Shown here: piece by piece, positions 16,159 through 24,597 of the stretch
Layout: every line of letters begins with the position of its first letter
Numbering within the stretch: the stretch's first letter is position 1
NCBI GenBank assembly: GCA_023459215.1
Contig: JAEWVF010000005.1
Location: 1 to 64,000 of the forward strand
DNA length: 64,000 nucleotides
Direction of reading: 5' to 3'
From: Chloroflexota bacterium
GTDB taxonomy: Bacteria > Chloroflexota > Anaerolineae > Anaerolineales > Villigracilaceae
The notes under the pieces: generated by a model
What the model was told of the DNA's origin: nothing
The model's input: only the letters and a program-made list of their open reading frames with translations
The model's database searches: none
Translations under genes and position numbers: made by a program

Positions 16159-17124
16159 TCAAGACAATTTCAGCGTTGTGCCACAATAACTGCACTTGAA
16201 CAACCCGCTGGCCGAGGTCGGAATCGGCCCGCCGCAAGTTGGGCAAATCATCTTGATGACTTTGCTGACCTGCTCGACCTTGGTTTCATCCTGGCGGGCG
16301 CGCATATTGTCCTGGAAATCGCCAAAATAGCCCCAGGAACGCGCAATCAGGCCCATAGCGTAATCGACCGCGCGCTGTTCATCCTCGATGCGGATGATTT
16401 TCTGCGCGCCAATGGCCCGGCTCCACTGCTCATCAACCTGGTCGCCGGGTTTGCCGGTCGGGCGGCGCAGGAACCAGGTATTCCACTTCCTGGCGACCTG
16501 CTGCCATTCGTGGATGGCGTTCATATCCTGGGCCTTATCGCCCAGATAGTGCTGAATCTGGCCAGCCGGAACCGTTTCGTGCATGGTGATGTCGCCGAAA
16601 ACAATCAGGAAGGGTGTCTCTTCGGCATTCGGCACTTCGACATGGGTGTTGACCCAATTCGCGAACAAGCCGTAGCTTTCGGGCGCGTCCCCGCCGCCGC
16701 CTTCGCCGTAAATCGAGCCGAGCAACTGCTCCAGGTCGAAGCCGCTGGCAAAAGTCGTGACCTGCAAAGGCCAGCGGTCCACCGCGCCATCGCCAATGGC
16801 GGCAAAACAGATTTCAACATCCGGTCGGTATTGCGACAGGGTATTGAACAACAGCGGCAAGCGGTCGAAAATCTCCGCCGGCCAGGAGGCCATCGAGCCG
16901 GTTACATCCACCGCAACAATGACCGGATTCTTCGAAGTGGAGCGAATCCGCTTCTTGGGGTCGATGATTTTCTCATTGGGGCCGGTTTTCCCGCCGTAGG
17001 TGCGCGGCCCGGAGGCCTTCGCGCGCTCAGCCGCCTCCCCTCTCTTGGAGCCAGCCGGGGCTGGCGCATAGGAATAGCGCGCTGTGCCGCGCCAATCACT
17101 GGTATCTTCATCCCACGAATACAT
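16159..17124 (-). CDS. von Willebrand factor A domain protein with C-terminal zinc ribbon
   Basis: 321-residue protein. A VWA domain spans about residues 60-250 with a MIDAS-like AVDVTGSMASWP (D-x-T-x-S form), GDGAVDRWP and FLIVFGDITMHE. A zinc ribbon at the end has CPTCGG and CSYCG. There is no signal peptide or membrane segment, so it is cytoplasmic. Start ATG 17124 has a perfect AGGAGG eight bases upstream; a longer frame to 17211 would run through the intergenic repeat. It lies between the pyruvate-kinase-like gene and the NMNAT-like gene in the same direction. Function unknown; VWA proteins usually assemble or gate protein complexes. Confidence 0.75.
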   Translation of the reverse strand: MYSWDEDTSDWRGTARYSYAPAPAGSKRGEAAERAKASGPRTYGGKTGPNEKIIDPKKRIRSTSKNPVIVAVDVTGSMASWPAEIFDRLPLLFNTLSQYRPDVEICFAAIGDGAVDRWPLQVTTFASGFDLEQLLGSIYGEGGGGDAPESYGLFANWVNTHVEVPNAEETPFLIVFGDITMHETVPAGQIQHYLGDKAQDMNAIHEWQQVARKWNTWFLRRPTGKPGDQVDEQWSRAIGAQKIIRIEDEQRAVDYAMGLIARSWGYFGDFQDNMRARQDETKVEQVSKVIKMICPTCGGPIPTSASGLFKCSYCGTTLKLS

Positions 17125-17149
17125 AAAAAGCCTCCTGTAAAAATTTTGG

Positions 17150-17244
17150 AAACCTGACAGGTCTTCGCAGATTCGCGTTGGAATGCTGCATGAGCCTGAA
17201 AATTGTCTCATCCGGCAAGTCTTTTTTGGAGACCTGTCAGGTCT
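17150..17244. repeat. pair of ACCTGNCAGGT palindromes
   Basis: AAACCTGACAGGTCT (17150-17164) and AGACCTGTCAGGTCT (17230-17244) are each palindromic around one base and flank a 65 bp segment. They occupy the gap between the VWA and NMNAT-like genes. The T-run after the second copy is on the plus strand, where no gene ends, so a simple terminator role is unlikely. Confidence 0.6.
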
Positions 17245-17266
17245 TTTTGTAAGTGTATTTATTACA

Positions 17267-17824
17267 CTATTGATATTTTACCGCATCTGCCAGAATTTGC
17301 AAGCCGAATTCGCGGCGCAGGCGCTCATCCAATTTGCGGACGGTGACGTACTCAACAATCTCAGGCGGGACAAGGGACTGCCAGTCTTCGCCGCGGGCGA
17401 TGGATTCGCGCACCATCGTCCCGTTGACGCGAATCCGCTCATTGGGCGGCACAAAGGCGACGGGGCGTTCGATCCGGTAGAACTCCTTGAGCAGGTTGGC
17501 AACGTAAGGGTTATCGGTTACGAACAGATCCAGTTCCCCCAGCATATCCCGAACCATCACCCGCCAACGTGGGCCGTCATCCAAATCCGGCACGGGAATG
17601 ACGCTGACGTTTCTGCGCCCGGCCAGGGCAATCGCCAGCATTTCTTCGGTTTCCGGCAGGGTAAACGGGTTGCGGGCATTGTAGCGGTTGGAGCTGCCGA
17701 TGCCGAGGATAATGCTTTCAGCGGCTGCGCAAAGCCCGCGGATGACCGCCGCCTGGCCAAGGTGGACGGGTTTCCAGCGGGCAATCATGGCGATGCGTTT
17801 CAGTTGTGGGTTTGGCGTGGTCAT
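17267..17824 (-). CDS. nicotinamide-nucleotide adenylyltransferase-like protein (NadM type)
   Basis: 185-residue nucleotidyltransferase of the archaeal NadM type, which would join NMN or nicotinate mononucleotide to AMP. Seen: the N-terminal IARWKPVHLGQ, LGIGSSNRYNARNPFT (phosphate-binding GSS and NPFT), and GTMVRESIARGEDWQSLVP near 133-151. The HxGH motif reads H21-L-G-Q24, so the second His is replaced. Arg-rich IRVNGTMVR is intact. The gene heads the minus-strand cluster that ends in nadE, which supports an NAD role. Alternative: a relative with another nucleotide substrate. Confidence 0.7.
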   Translation of the reverse strand: MTTPNPQLKRIAMIARWKPVHLGQAAVIRGLCAAAESIILGIGSSNRYNARNPFTLPETEEMLAIALAGRRNVSVIPVPDLDDGPRWRVMVRDMLGELDLFVTDNPYVANLLKEFYRIERPVAFVPPNERIRVNGTMVRESIARGEDWQSLVPPEIVEYVTVRKLDERLRREFGLQILADAVKYQ

Positions 17825-17918
17825 TCTTGAATTATACGCCGGGCCGACATAATCCCCTACTTTTGGCCAGGGACGAAATCAACGTTCGTGCGTACACTCA
17901 CTATCAGGTATAATCGCT

Positions 17919-17924
17919 TCCTTG
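17919..17924 (+). promoter_or_regulatory. -10 box of the sugar transporter operon
   Basis: GGTATAAT with a perfect TATAAT at 17919-17924; no good -35 is visible. The predicted start of transcription, about 17931, touches the LacI-type operator. Confidence 0.55.
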
Positions 17925-17931
17925 TAACCGG

Positions 17932-17947
17932 TTACAAAGTTGTTCGC
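17932..17947. promoter_or_regulatory. LacI-family operator TTGTAACCGGTTACAA
   Basis: Perfect 16-bp palindrome with a central CG, the typical form of LacI/GalR-family sites, right after the -10 box and before the ribosome site of the first permease. Its 12-bp core GTAACCGGTTAC recurs at 46931-46942. Confidence 0.75.
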
Positions 17948-17962
17948 AACGGAGAGATGTTC

Positions 17963-18922
17963 ATGAGTAATCTGGCTATTTTCAAAGGCTCCGGCCTGAA
18001 AGAGCGCAAAAATCCGCAGGATTTATTGCGCCGGCGCGAAGGGCTGATCGGCCTTTTGTTCCTTTCGCCCTGGATTATCGGTTTTGTCCTGCTAAAACTG
18101 GCGCCGATTGTTGCTTCGCTGGTGTTCTCGTTCACTGATTTTTACATGCTCACGCCCGATGAGACCAGCTTTGTCGGCCTGGAGAACTACCTGCGCGCCC
18201 TCGGGGATATCAACGCCAGTTCGAGCCTGACCGGCTCGTTGGGCTACTTCCTGTTTACGGTGCCGATCCAGCTCTTTGTGGCCCTGGCCCTGGCGGCGGT
18301 TTTCTCCAGTGAGCGGGTGCGCGCCAAGGCTTTCCTGCGTCCGTTGTTTTTCATGCCCAGCATCATTCCGGCTGGCGCAATCCTGTTCATTTATCTCGGA
18401 TTCGTCGACCCGGATACCGGCTGGTTGAACCGCCTGATCATGCAGCCGCTTGGCCTGCCGCCGGTGCCCGGCCCTTTCACCGGGATGTCCTACGGCATCC
18501 TGCTGGGGCTGATGGCCATCTGGAGCATTGGCCCCGGCTTCCTGATTATGTACGGAGCCATGCAGGCCATTCCGCGCGAAATCGTCGAGGCGGCCCGCGT
18601 GGACGGGGCTGGCCCGTTGGCGCGTTTTTTCTTTATCAACATCCCGATGATTTCACCGGCCATCTTCTTTTCCCTGGTTATCAACCTGACCAGCGCTTTT
18701 GGCGGGACGGTCCTGCTCGACCGCGGCTACCTGTTTTCGGTCAGCCTTTCGCCGATGGAAGGCTACATCAACACGATGATGTTCAACAAGTTCGAGTTAG
18801 GTTACGCAGCCGCCCTGGCCTGGATCATGTTTGCCGTGACCATGACCATCACTTTCTTTTTATTCCGCTCGGCAAACCGCTGGGTCTACTTCCCTGACGA
18901 GGAAAACCGTGAAGAATTTTAA
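17963..18922 (+). CDS. sugar ABC transporter permease (MalF/UgpA type)
   Basis: 319-residue inner-membrane permease of a carbohydrate-uptake ABC transporter with six predicted helices. The cytoplasmic EAA loop is clear: REIVEAARVDGAGPLARFF near the middle of the C-terminal half. Start ATG 17963 is chosen because GGAGAG lies 6 nt upstream; another ATG at 17957 touches that site. It overlaps the second permease by 14 bp, so the two are translationally coupled. No solute-binding protein or ATPase is encoded nearby; these must be elsewhere, as is common for this family where one ATPase serves several systems. The operator points to a sugar-responsive LacI repressor. Confidence 0.88.
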   Translation: MSNLAIFKGSGLKERKNPQDLLRRREGLIGLLFLSPWIIGFVLLKLAPIVASLVFSFTDFYMLTPDETSFVGLENYLRALGDINASSSLTGSLGYFLFTVPIQLFVALALAAVFSSERVRAKAFLRPLFFMPSIIPAGAILFIYLGFVDPDTGWLNRLIMQPLGLPPVPGPFTGMSYGILLGLMAIWSIGPGFLIMYGAMQAIPREIVEAARVDGAGPLARFFFINIPMISPAIFFSLVINLTSAFGGTVLLDRGYLFSVSLSPMEGYINTMMFNKFELGYAAALAWIMFAVTMTITFFLFRSANRWVYFPDEENREEF

Positions 18923-19982
18923 CTTTTTCAAGAATACTGGCGCATCGGTGTTAACCTTTCGCATGTGGGAGTTCACCGGCACAGCGCTGATTAACCTGGT
19001 TATTTTCTCCCTGCTGGCGGCTTATCTTTCGCCGCTGGTGTACATGGTTGCGACTTCATTAAAAGAGAAAAGACAATTCTCCGATACTTCCGCGCCGTTA
19101 TACCCGGCCAAACAAGTCGAGTTTGAGTATCAGGGCAAAAATTATCCTGTAATGATTGTGCCCATCGACGGAGAAATGCGCGAGCTGGCCATGGTCACGC
19201 GCTCACGCACCTACGCCGAATTCGTCGATCCGGCCAATCCGCAGGCCGGGCCCCTGCGCTGGGAAGGAAACTGGCGGCAATTGAAACATGTTTACCTGCC
19301 GGAAGCCACTTTTGACAATTTCACCAACTTGTGGCGGGCGGCCCGGTTCCCGATAATGGTCAAAAACACCCTGACGATTGCGTTGATCAGCGAGGTGGGA
19401 GTTCTGCTGGCCTCCGTCGCGGTCGCCTATGGTTTTTCGCGTTTCCGTATCCCGGGCGGGAAATGGCTCTTCCTTTTGCTGATCGCTACCATCCTGATTC
19501 CCGAAAGCATCACCCTGGTGCCGACCTATTTCGTTTATGTGCGCGTTTTCGAGTGGAATGGAACCTGGTTCCCACTTATCGCGCCGCACTTTTTTGGCAA
19601 TGCAATCTATATCTTCTTGCTGCGCCAGAACTTCAAGAGCATTCCACGCGACCTGGACGAGGCCGCCATGCTCGACGGCGCCGGGCCGCTGCGGATTCTG
19701 TGGTCGATCATCCTGCCCCAGGCCGTCCCGGCGGTGGCGACAGTCGCCCTGTTGCACTTTTTCTATACCTGGAATGAACTGCGCCTGGCCAGCCTCTACT
19801 TGGGGATTGCGCCCAACCTGCGCACCGTTTCTTTCAATGTTCAAACTTACCAGACCCTGTCTTTTACCCCTGAGACTCTACAGGCTGGCGCGCTACTGGT
19901 GATGATTGTGCCGGTGCTGGTTCTGTTCATCTTCCAGCGCTTCTTTATGCAGGATATGGTTGTCACCGGAATGGAGAAGTAG
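18909..19982 (+). CDS. sugar ABC transporter permease (MalG type)
   Basis: 357-residue partner permease with GTG start inside the end of the preceding gene. The EAA loop reads RDLDEAAMLDGAGPLRILW. Residues about 55-140 form a large extracytoplasmic insertion between the first and second membrane helices, as in MalG-type proteins, here rich in charged and aromatic residues. The remaining helices surround SRFRIPGGKW and IPESITLVPTYF. It should form the translocation pore with the upstream permease. The mannosyltransferase gene follows 3 bp downstream. Confidence 0.88.
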   Translation: MKNFNFFKNTGASVLTFRMWEFTGTALINLVIFSLLAAYLSPLVYMVATSLKEKRQFSDTSAPLYPAKQVEFEYQGKNYPVMIVPIDGEMRELAMVTRSRTYAEFVDPANPQAGPLRWEGNWRQLKHVYLPEATFDNFTNLWRAARFPIMVKNTLTIALISEVGVLLASVAVAYGFSRFRIPGGKWLFLLLIATILIPESITLVPTYFVYVRVFEWNGTWFPLIAPHFFGNAIYIFLLRQNFKSIPRDLDEAAMLDGAGPLRILWSIILPQAVPAVATVALLHFFYTWNELRLASLYLGIAPNLRTVSFNVQTYQTLSFTPETLQAGALLVMIVPVLVLFIFQRFFMQDMVVTGMEK

Positions 19983-19985
19983 GCC

Positions 19986-21293
19986 ATGAAAAACGCCACC
20001 GTTCGCTCGATTTTCCTGATCTGGATGGGCTGGCTGCTGTTGGTGATCGGATTCCAGGCCCTGGCCACAGCGCGCCTGACTCCACAATGGCCCGACCGCT
20101 CCCAAAACTGGACCACGACCGAAACTGCCAAAAACAACGGCGATTACCAGCGCGACCGCGCTTACCTGATGGAACCGTTCATGAACAACCAGGTTGCCTG
20201 GGATTCGGAATATTACCTGGGGATTGCAGTTGGCGGTTACGATGACCCGGCCATGCCGGCCTTAAGCCCCAGCGGCTGGATGATTCCCAACTTTGTCACC
20301 CATATTCCGACGGTTGGTTACCAGAGTCAAATCCTGTCGCTGAGTTATGCTTTCCTGCCCTTCTACCCCATGGCCATCCGCGTTTTTGCCCTGCCGCTCA
20401 GCCTGCTTGGGATGAATCCGATTGCCACGGCGACTCTGGCCGGGGTGCTGGTGTCCGCCCTGGGTACCCTGGCGGCCATGCTGGCGCTCTATGACCTTTC
20501 GCGCGACAAACTCGGCGAAGAAGGCGGACTGCGGGCAGCCTTTTACTTGATCATCTTTCCGACCGGCTTTTTCCTGGCCCAGGTTTATACCGAAGGCCTG
20601 TTTGTTGGCCTGGCTTTTGGCAGCCTGGCCATGCTCCGACGGCGCAACTGGTGGGCGGCTGCCTTGCTGGCCTGCGCCGCCACGCTGACCCGCGCGGTCG
20701 GCATCGCCCTGATCATCCCGATGATCATGACCTGGATTTCCACCCGCGAGTGGTTCCAGTTAGACCTGGAATGGAGCCAGATTTACCACTCCGGCATCCC
20801 TATGCGGCCCCTGCTGCGCGCACTGTTGGCTTTCTCACCGCTCTTTGTTTTCCTGGTCTGGAAATTTTCCTACCTTGGGGTGGCTTTTGATTTTGTCGAG
20901 GCCAACTTCTTTGGCCGCGGCTACCTTGATTTGGGCGGGTCCTTTTATAGCTGGGCCACTTCCTTCCGCTCGATGCTCAGTTTTAAGGAACCCAACCACA
21001 GCGCCTATTACTTCACCGAATTTTTTGCCATGCTGGTTGCCATCATTGCCATCCTGAAATCGCGCAAAAATTTCCCCGAACTGGCCTGGTTCAGCATTGC
21101 CGTATTCCTGATTTCGTGGGGGTCCGGCCCCTCCCAGGGCATCCACCGCTATGTTTTGGGCACGCCGGCCCTGTTCATCCAACTAGCCGATTGGGGCAAA
21201 CATCCCGCCTTCGACCGGGTCTGGACCATTGCCAGTCTGCTCCTGATGGGCTTGCTGGCTGCTTTGTTCGCGTTCAATTTCTGGGTGGCCTGA
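19986..21293 (+). CDS. PIG-V-like mannosyltransferase, integral membrane
   Basis: 435-residue polytopic protein with about ten hydrophobic segments. The first extracytoplasmic loop carries WDSEYYLGIAVGGY, matching the WD-x-x-x-Y motif of PIG-V-like, lipid-linked-sugar-dependent mannosyltransferases; AFLPFYPM and LTRAVGIALIIP are further family-like blocks. It starts 3 bp after the permease, so it belongs to the same operon, linking sugar uptake to glycan or glycolipid assembly. The acceptor is unknown. A 10-bp stem hairpin follows. Confidence 0.7.
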   Translation: MKNATVRSIFLIWMGWLLLVIGFQALATARLTPQWPDRSQNWTTTETAKNNGDYQRDRAYLMEPFMNNQVAWDSEYYLGIAVGGYDDPAMPALSPSGWMIPNFVTHIPTVGYQSQILSLSYAFLPFYPMAIRVFALPLSLLGMNPIATATLAGVLVSALGTLAAMLALYDLSRDKLGEEGGLRAAFYLIIFPTGFFLAQVYTEGLFVGLAFGSLAMLRRRNWWAAALLACAATLTRAVGIALIIPMIMTWISTREWFQLDLEWSQIYHSGIPMRPLLRALLAFSPLFVFLVWKFSYLGVAFDFVEANFFGRGYLDLGGSFYSWATSFRSMLSFKEPNHSAYYFTEFFAMLVAIIAILKSRKNFPELAWFSIAVFLISWGSGPSQGIHRYVLGTPALFIQLADWGKHPAFDRVWTIASLLLMGLLAALFAFNFWVA

Positions 21294-21328
21294 ACCCATT
21301 CAAAAAAGCAACAACCGGTTTAACTTGT

Positions 21329-21352
21329 ATCGGCGGGCAGAAGCCCGCCGAT
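21329..21352 (+). terminator. hairpin after the mannosyltransferase
   Basis: Perfect 10-bp stem ATCGGCGGGC/GCCCGCCGAT around AGAA, followed by AATTATTTAT. T-run is weak but position after an operon fits termination. Confidence 0.7.
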
Positions 21353-21368
21353 AATTATTTATCGCTAC

Positions 21369-21397
21369 TTGTAATTATCGAATATTTGTTCTATAAT
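21369..21397 (+). promoter_or_regulatory. promoter TTGTAA-17-TATAAT, leaderless
   Basis: TTGTAA (21369-21374) and TATAAT (21392-21397) with 17-bp spacing. The -10 ends 6 nt before ATG 21404, so transcription should start at the codon itself. No Shine-Dalgarno is present. Confidence 0.65.
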
Positions 21398-21403
21398 CGG
21401 ATT

Positions 21404-22546
21404 ATGGATGCCATAACCCGCCTGAAAATGCTTTCCAGCCAGATGACTTTTGAGCCAGACCTGGAGCAAAAACCAGCCTGTTTCAGCCAGAAGCAGCAGG
21501 AGCAGATTTTTGTCCACCCGGCGCAGATGCCCAATGGCCAGAACATCAAATTGCTCAAAACCCTGCTCTCATCCTCCTGCGAACGCGACTGTTTTTATTG
21601 TCCCTTTCGCGCCGGACGCGATTTCCGCCGGGCAACCTTCCAGCCGGAAGAATTTGCCCGCCTGTTCATCCAACTCCACCAATCCAAAATGGCGGAAGGG
21701 ATATTCCTCAGTTCCGGCATTGCCGCCGGAGGCATCCGCACCCAGGACAAATTGCTCGACACGGCAGACATCCTGCGCAACAAACTCGGTTTTCGCGGTT
21801 ACCTGCACCTGAAAATCATGCCCGGCTCTGAACGCGCCCAGGTCGAACGCGCCATGCTGCTGGCCGACCGGGTTTCAGTCAACCTGGAAGCGCCCAATAC
21901 CGAGCGCCTGTCGCGCCTGGCTCCACACAAGGTTTTTATGGAAGAACTGCTCCAGCCGCTCAAGTGGGCCGAGGAGATTCGTCGCAGTGAGAACCCGCGC
22001 AAGGCCTGGAAGGGCCGCTGGCCTTCGACTGTGACCCAGTTTGTCGCTGGCGGGGCCGACGAAAGCGACCTGGAACTGCTGACCACGACAGCCTGGCTAA
22101 ACAAGAATGTAGGGTTAAAGCGCGCCTATTTTTCGGCATTCCACCCGATCCGCGATACCCCGCTCGAGAACAAGGCCGCTGTCGATCCGCTGCGTGAACA
22201 CCGTCTATACCAGGCCTCCTTTTTATTGCGGGATTATGGATTCGAACTGGAAGATTTACCGTTTGTCGGCCAGGGCAGCCTGCCGCTGGCCTCCGACCCG
22301 AAGCTTGCCTACGCCCAGATCAACCTGGTTCATACCCCGGTGGAACTCAACCGCGCCGACAGGCGTGACTTGCTGCGGGTGCCGGGCATCGGCCCGAAGG
22401 GAGTCGAGGCGATTCTGAAGGCTCGTCGCAGCGGCAAACTGCGCGACATCAGCCGTCTGCGCAGCTTGGGCGTCAACCCCTCGCGGGCCGCGCCCTTCAT
22501 CCTGCTCGACGGGAAACGCCCTGCGCAACAATTGGCGCTCATCTAA
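21404..22546 (+). CDS. radical SAM DNA modification/repair-type protein with helix-hairpin-helix
   Basis: 380-residue protein. The iron-sulfur motif is C59-x3-C63-x2-C66 (CERDCFYC) near the N terminus, with FLSSGIAAGG as the next radical SAM block. The C terminus holds a helix-hairpin-helix DNA-binding motif (NRADRRDLLRVPGIGPKG). This matches the family annotated as putative DNA modification/repair radical SAM protein, often found beside a uracil-DNA-glycosylase-like partner; no partner is encoded here. The longer upstream frame is rejected because it overlaps the previous gene and the promoter lies at 21369-21397. A strong bidirectional terminator follows. Confidence 0.85.
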   Translation: MDAITRLKMLSSQMTFEPDLEQKPACFSQKQQEQIFVHPAQMPNGQNIKLLKTLLSSSCERDCFYCPFRAGRDFRRATFQPEEFARLFIQLHQSKMAEGIFLSSGIAAGGIRTQDKLLDTADILRNKLGFRGYLHLKIMPGSERAQVERAMLLADRVSVNLEAPNTERLSRLAPHKVFMEELLQPLKWAEEIRRSENPRKAWKGRWPSTVTQFVAGGADESDLELLTTTAWLNKNVGLKRAYFSAFHPIRDTPLENKAAVDPLREHRLYQASFLLRDYGFELEDLPFVGQGSLPLASDPKLAYAQINLVHTPVELNRADRRDLLRVPGIGPKGVEAILKARRSGKLRDISRLRSLGVNPSRAAPFILLDGKRPAQQLALI

Positions 22547-22548
22547 GC

Positions 22549-22588
22549 GAATCAAAAACGCCGCCGGGAAACCGGCGGCGTTTTTGAT
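22549..22588. terminator. bidirectional hairpin terminator
   Basis: Perfect 18-bp arms, AATCAAAAACGCCGCCGG (22549-22566) and its complement (22571-22588), around GAAA. It serves the radical SAM gene and the convergent P-loop gene. Confidence 0.95.
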
Positions 22589-24355
22589 TTAATCGACAGC
22601 GCCAGATTTGAGCAAATCCAGCAAAGCCCTGGCCGATTGCTCCGGGCCGCTCATCTCCAGGCCGGGAATTCCCAACTGGGTGCGCATCTGGCCCACATAA
22701 GTTCCATTCGTGAACAGTTGCTTGAAATAGCGCCGCGCCAGGGAATCGTGTTCTTCCATGTATTGCGCTGGTCCAAAAACGTTGGCAAAATAAGTGCCGA
22801 CCTTACCCTGACTGGTAGTGGTTCCCTTGCTCATCACAATTCCCGCCCGGAAGGTGTCGAAAGCGCTTTCGATTTGCGTAAAGCGCTCGATGGCCGGGCA
22901 TGTTTCATCCACCGCTTCGTAATTGTTGGCATACAGCACCAGGTCAACTGGGTAGCCCTGCATAATGGCCCGGTAGGAGGTCACCGGCAGCACCACGCGC
23001 GCGTTGACCTCGTTTGGACTCATAATGATTGTGCGGTCGATCTGGCCAAAAGCGTAGCCCGGATTCAAATCATCCAGGCGCACAAAAGCCCCGATTTCGG
23101 TGCCGTAGCCGCGCAGATGGCCGGCATCGTCGATGTCGAGCGAGCCCATATCGTCGGCGATGATGATGACATCCTGCAAATCTTCGGACCCGATCAGGCG
23201 CAGGGCCTCGAGCGTTTCCGATTTTCCCGCGCCGGTATCGCCCATTACCAAGACCGTATAACCGCGCCGGTCGCGCAACATCAGGTGGACAAGCGCGCCG
23301 TGAAAGGGTAAACGTCCTTGCTTCATCATGCGCACATTGTGCAGGGTCAGGATCATCTTTTTGAGATAGCCGAAGTAGCTGAAAACATCCTTTTCCGGCA
23401 CCGCGCCAACCAGGATGTTATGCTCCGCATCATCGAAGAAAATGGTTTGTGATGCGCCAATCTGCGGGAATTGTTCTTCCGGCACCCCGAAGAAGTAAAC
23501 CGCATCCGGGGCTTTTTCCAGCGCTTTATCATCGGCCAGCTCAAACAGGTTGCTGAGCGTGAAACCATGTTCAAAGAAACGCATCGAGAAATAAACCAGG
23601 ATCAATTGCGGCCCGACCATTGCCGGGTAACACAGCCAATCTTCGCGCCGAAAATCGACATTTTCAACCGGGTTTTGGTAGACCCGCTCAAACATCCCGG
23701 AGCGTTTGTTCATCGGCGGCGTAAAAATCAGCGGCGGGTACAGCAAAACCTGGCGGATGACCGGGATATGCTCGACCTTGTCCTGCAAGGTTTCGGGCAG
23801 GTTGAGTTTCTTCGGTAGGGCGATTGTGGCAATTCCGCCCCCGGCCGGCACCTGGCGATAGATGCGCGGGTGGTCGCCGCTGATGTTTTCCTGTATCTCG
23901 CGGTAGGTGCCGCGCACAACATGAGTCAATTTCTCGATGGTTTGGTTAAATGTCCGATAGGGGCGCTTGTCAAAACGATTTCCTTCCGAGTCGCAAATCA
24001 CCAGGCGGCCCAGGCTGCGCCAATAATTGTAGAGATGCTCGACAAATTCGCTCAGCAAGTTTTTATCCCTGGCAAACTGCTCGCTGCCTTCCACCAACTT
24101 GATAACTTCATCGAGCGGCAACTTGGCCAAATATTGGAAAGTTCTGACCAGCAGTTGCACGTCCCTCTCGCGGATTTCCGACTCGCCAAAAATTTTCAGC
24201 AAGCGCGAATTTTTCCTGCCAAGTTCGCGGACGACCCGCCGCAGGACGGTGAAAAACAACCGGCTGGAGAGCAGTTCATCGGATGTGTCGCAAATGCGAT
24301 CCTTGATACGGATAATAACTTTGCCGTCGATGATTTGAAAATTCCGATTTTCCAT
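22589..24355 (-). CDS. HPr-kinase/PEP-carboxykinase-like P-loop protein
   Basis: 588-residue cytoplasmic protein. Residues 1-320 form a region I do not recognise. The C-terminal part has a P-loop VMGDTGAGKSETLEALRLI (near 370), very close to HPr kinase/phosphorylase (GxSGxGKSExALxLI). It is followed by IIIADDMGSLDIDD and GYGTEIGAFVRLDDL, which fit the second nucleotide motif of the HPrK/PEPCK superfamily. The size is near that of PEPCK, but PEPCK signature loops are not evident. No PTS gene is present in the window. ATG 24355 has GGAG 7 nt upstream. It could be a protein kinase or a divergent carboxykinase; function unproven. Confidence 0.6.
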   Translation of the reverse strand: MENRNFQIIDGKVIIRIKDRICDTSDELLSSRLFFTVLRRVVRELGRKNSRLLKIFGESEIRERDVQLLVRTFQYLAKLPLDEVIKLVEGSEQFARDKNLLSEFVEHLYNYWRSLGRLVICDSEGNRFDKRPYRTFNQTIEKLTHVVRGTYREIQENISGDHPRIYRQVPAGGGIATIALPKKLNLPETLQDKVEHIPVIRQVLLYPPLIFTPPMNKRSGMFERVYQNPVENVDFRREDWLCYPAMVGPQLILVYFSMRFFEHGFTLSNLFELADDKALEKAPDAVYFFGVPEEQFPQIGASQTIFFDDAEHNILVGAVPEKDVFSYFGYLKKMILTLHNVRMMKQGRLPFHGALVHLMLRDRRGYTVLVMGDTGAGKSETLEALRLIGSEDLQDVIIIADDMGSLDIDDAGHLRGYGTEIGAFVRLDDLNPGYAFGQIDRTIIMSPNEVNARVVLPVTSYRAIMQGYPVDLVLYANNYEAVDETCPAIERFTQIESAFDTFRAGIVMSKGTTTSQGKVGTYFANVFGPAQYMEEHDSLARRYFKQLFTNGTYVGQMRTQLGIPGLEMSGPEQSARALLDLLKSGAVD

Positions 24356-24469
24356 GGCCAGACTCCAAACATGATTTTGCGGTTTATTCACGCGAGTGGC
24401 AAAAGCGCGATACTCCCGGCAGCGGGTAAAATTCTTCCCATTTTACAGGCGTATGAGCGCCTGGCGTAT

Positions 24470-24487
24470 AAAATTTGCGCAAATTTT
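24470..24487. promoter_or_regulatory. 18-bp perfect palindrome in divergent region
   Basis: AAAATTTGCGCAAATTTT lies between the divergent P-loop gene (24355) and the lipoprotein gene (24598). It is symmetric and AT-rich around GCGC, as expected for a dimeric regulator site. Confidence 0.4.
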
Positions 24488-24535
24488 CACGAACCACCCA
24501 ATGGTCATGTTTAATCCATTTCAATTATCCTGCAA

Positions 24536-24564
24536 TTGAAGCCCCCCTGGATGTTTGCTACACT
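24536..24564 (+). promoter_or_regulatory. promoter TTGAAG-17-TACACT
   Basis: TTGAAG (24536-24541) and TACACT (24559-24564) with a 17-bp spacer; TGC before the -10 gives an extended form. It lies 34 bp before the lipoprotein ATG. Confidence 0.5.
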
Positions 24565-24597
24565 CGTTTTGCTATTGCCAAATTATTCGGAGGAGAA

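Noticed and set aside
15196..17157. 653-codon plus-strand frame
   Set aside because: Shadow across three minus-strand genes with clear family motifs.
17230..17244. AGACCTGTCAGGTCT plus T-run as a terminator
   Set aside because: The T-run is on the plus strand where no gene ends; the pair of palindromes looks like an intergenic repeat.
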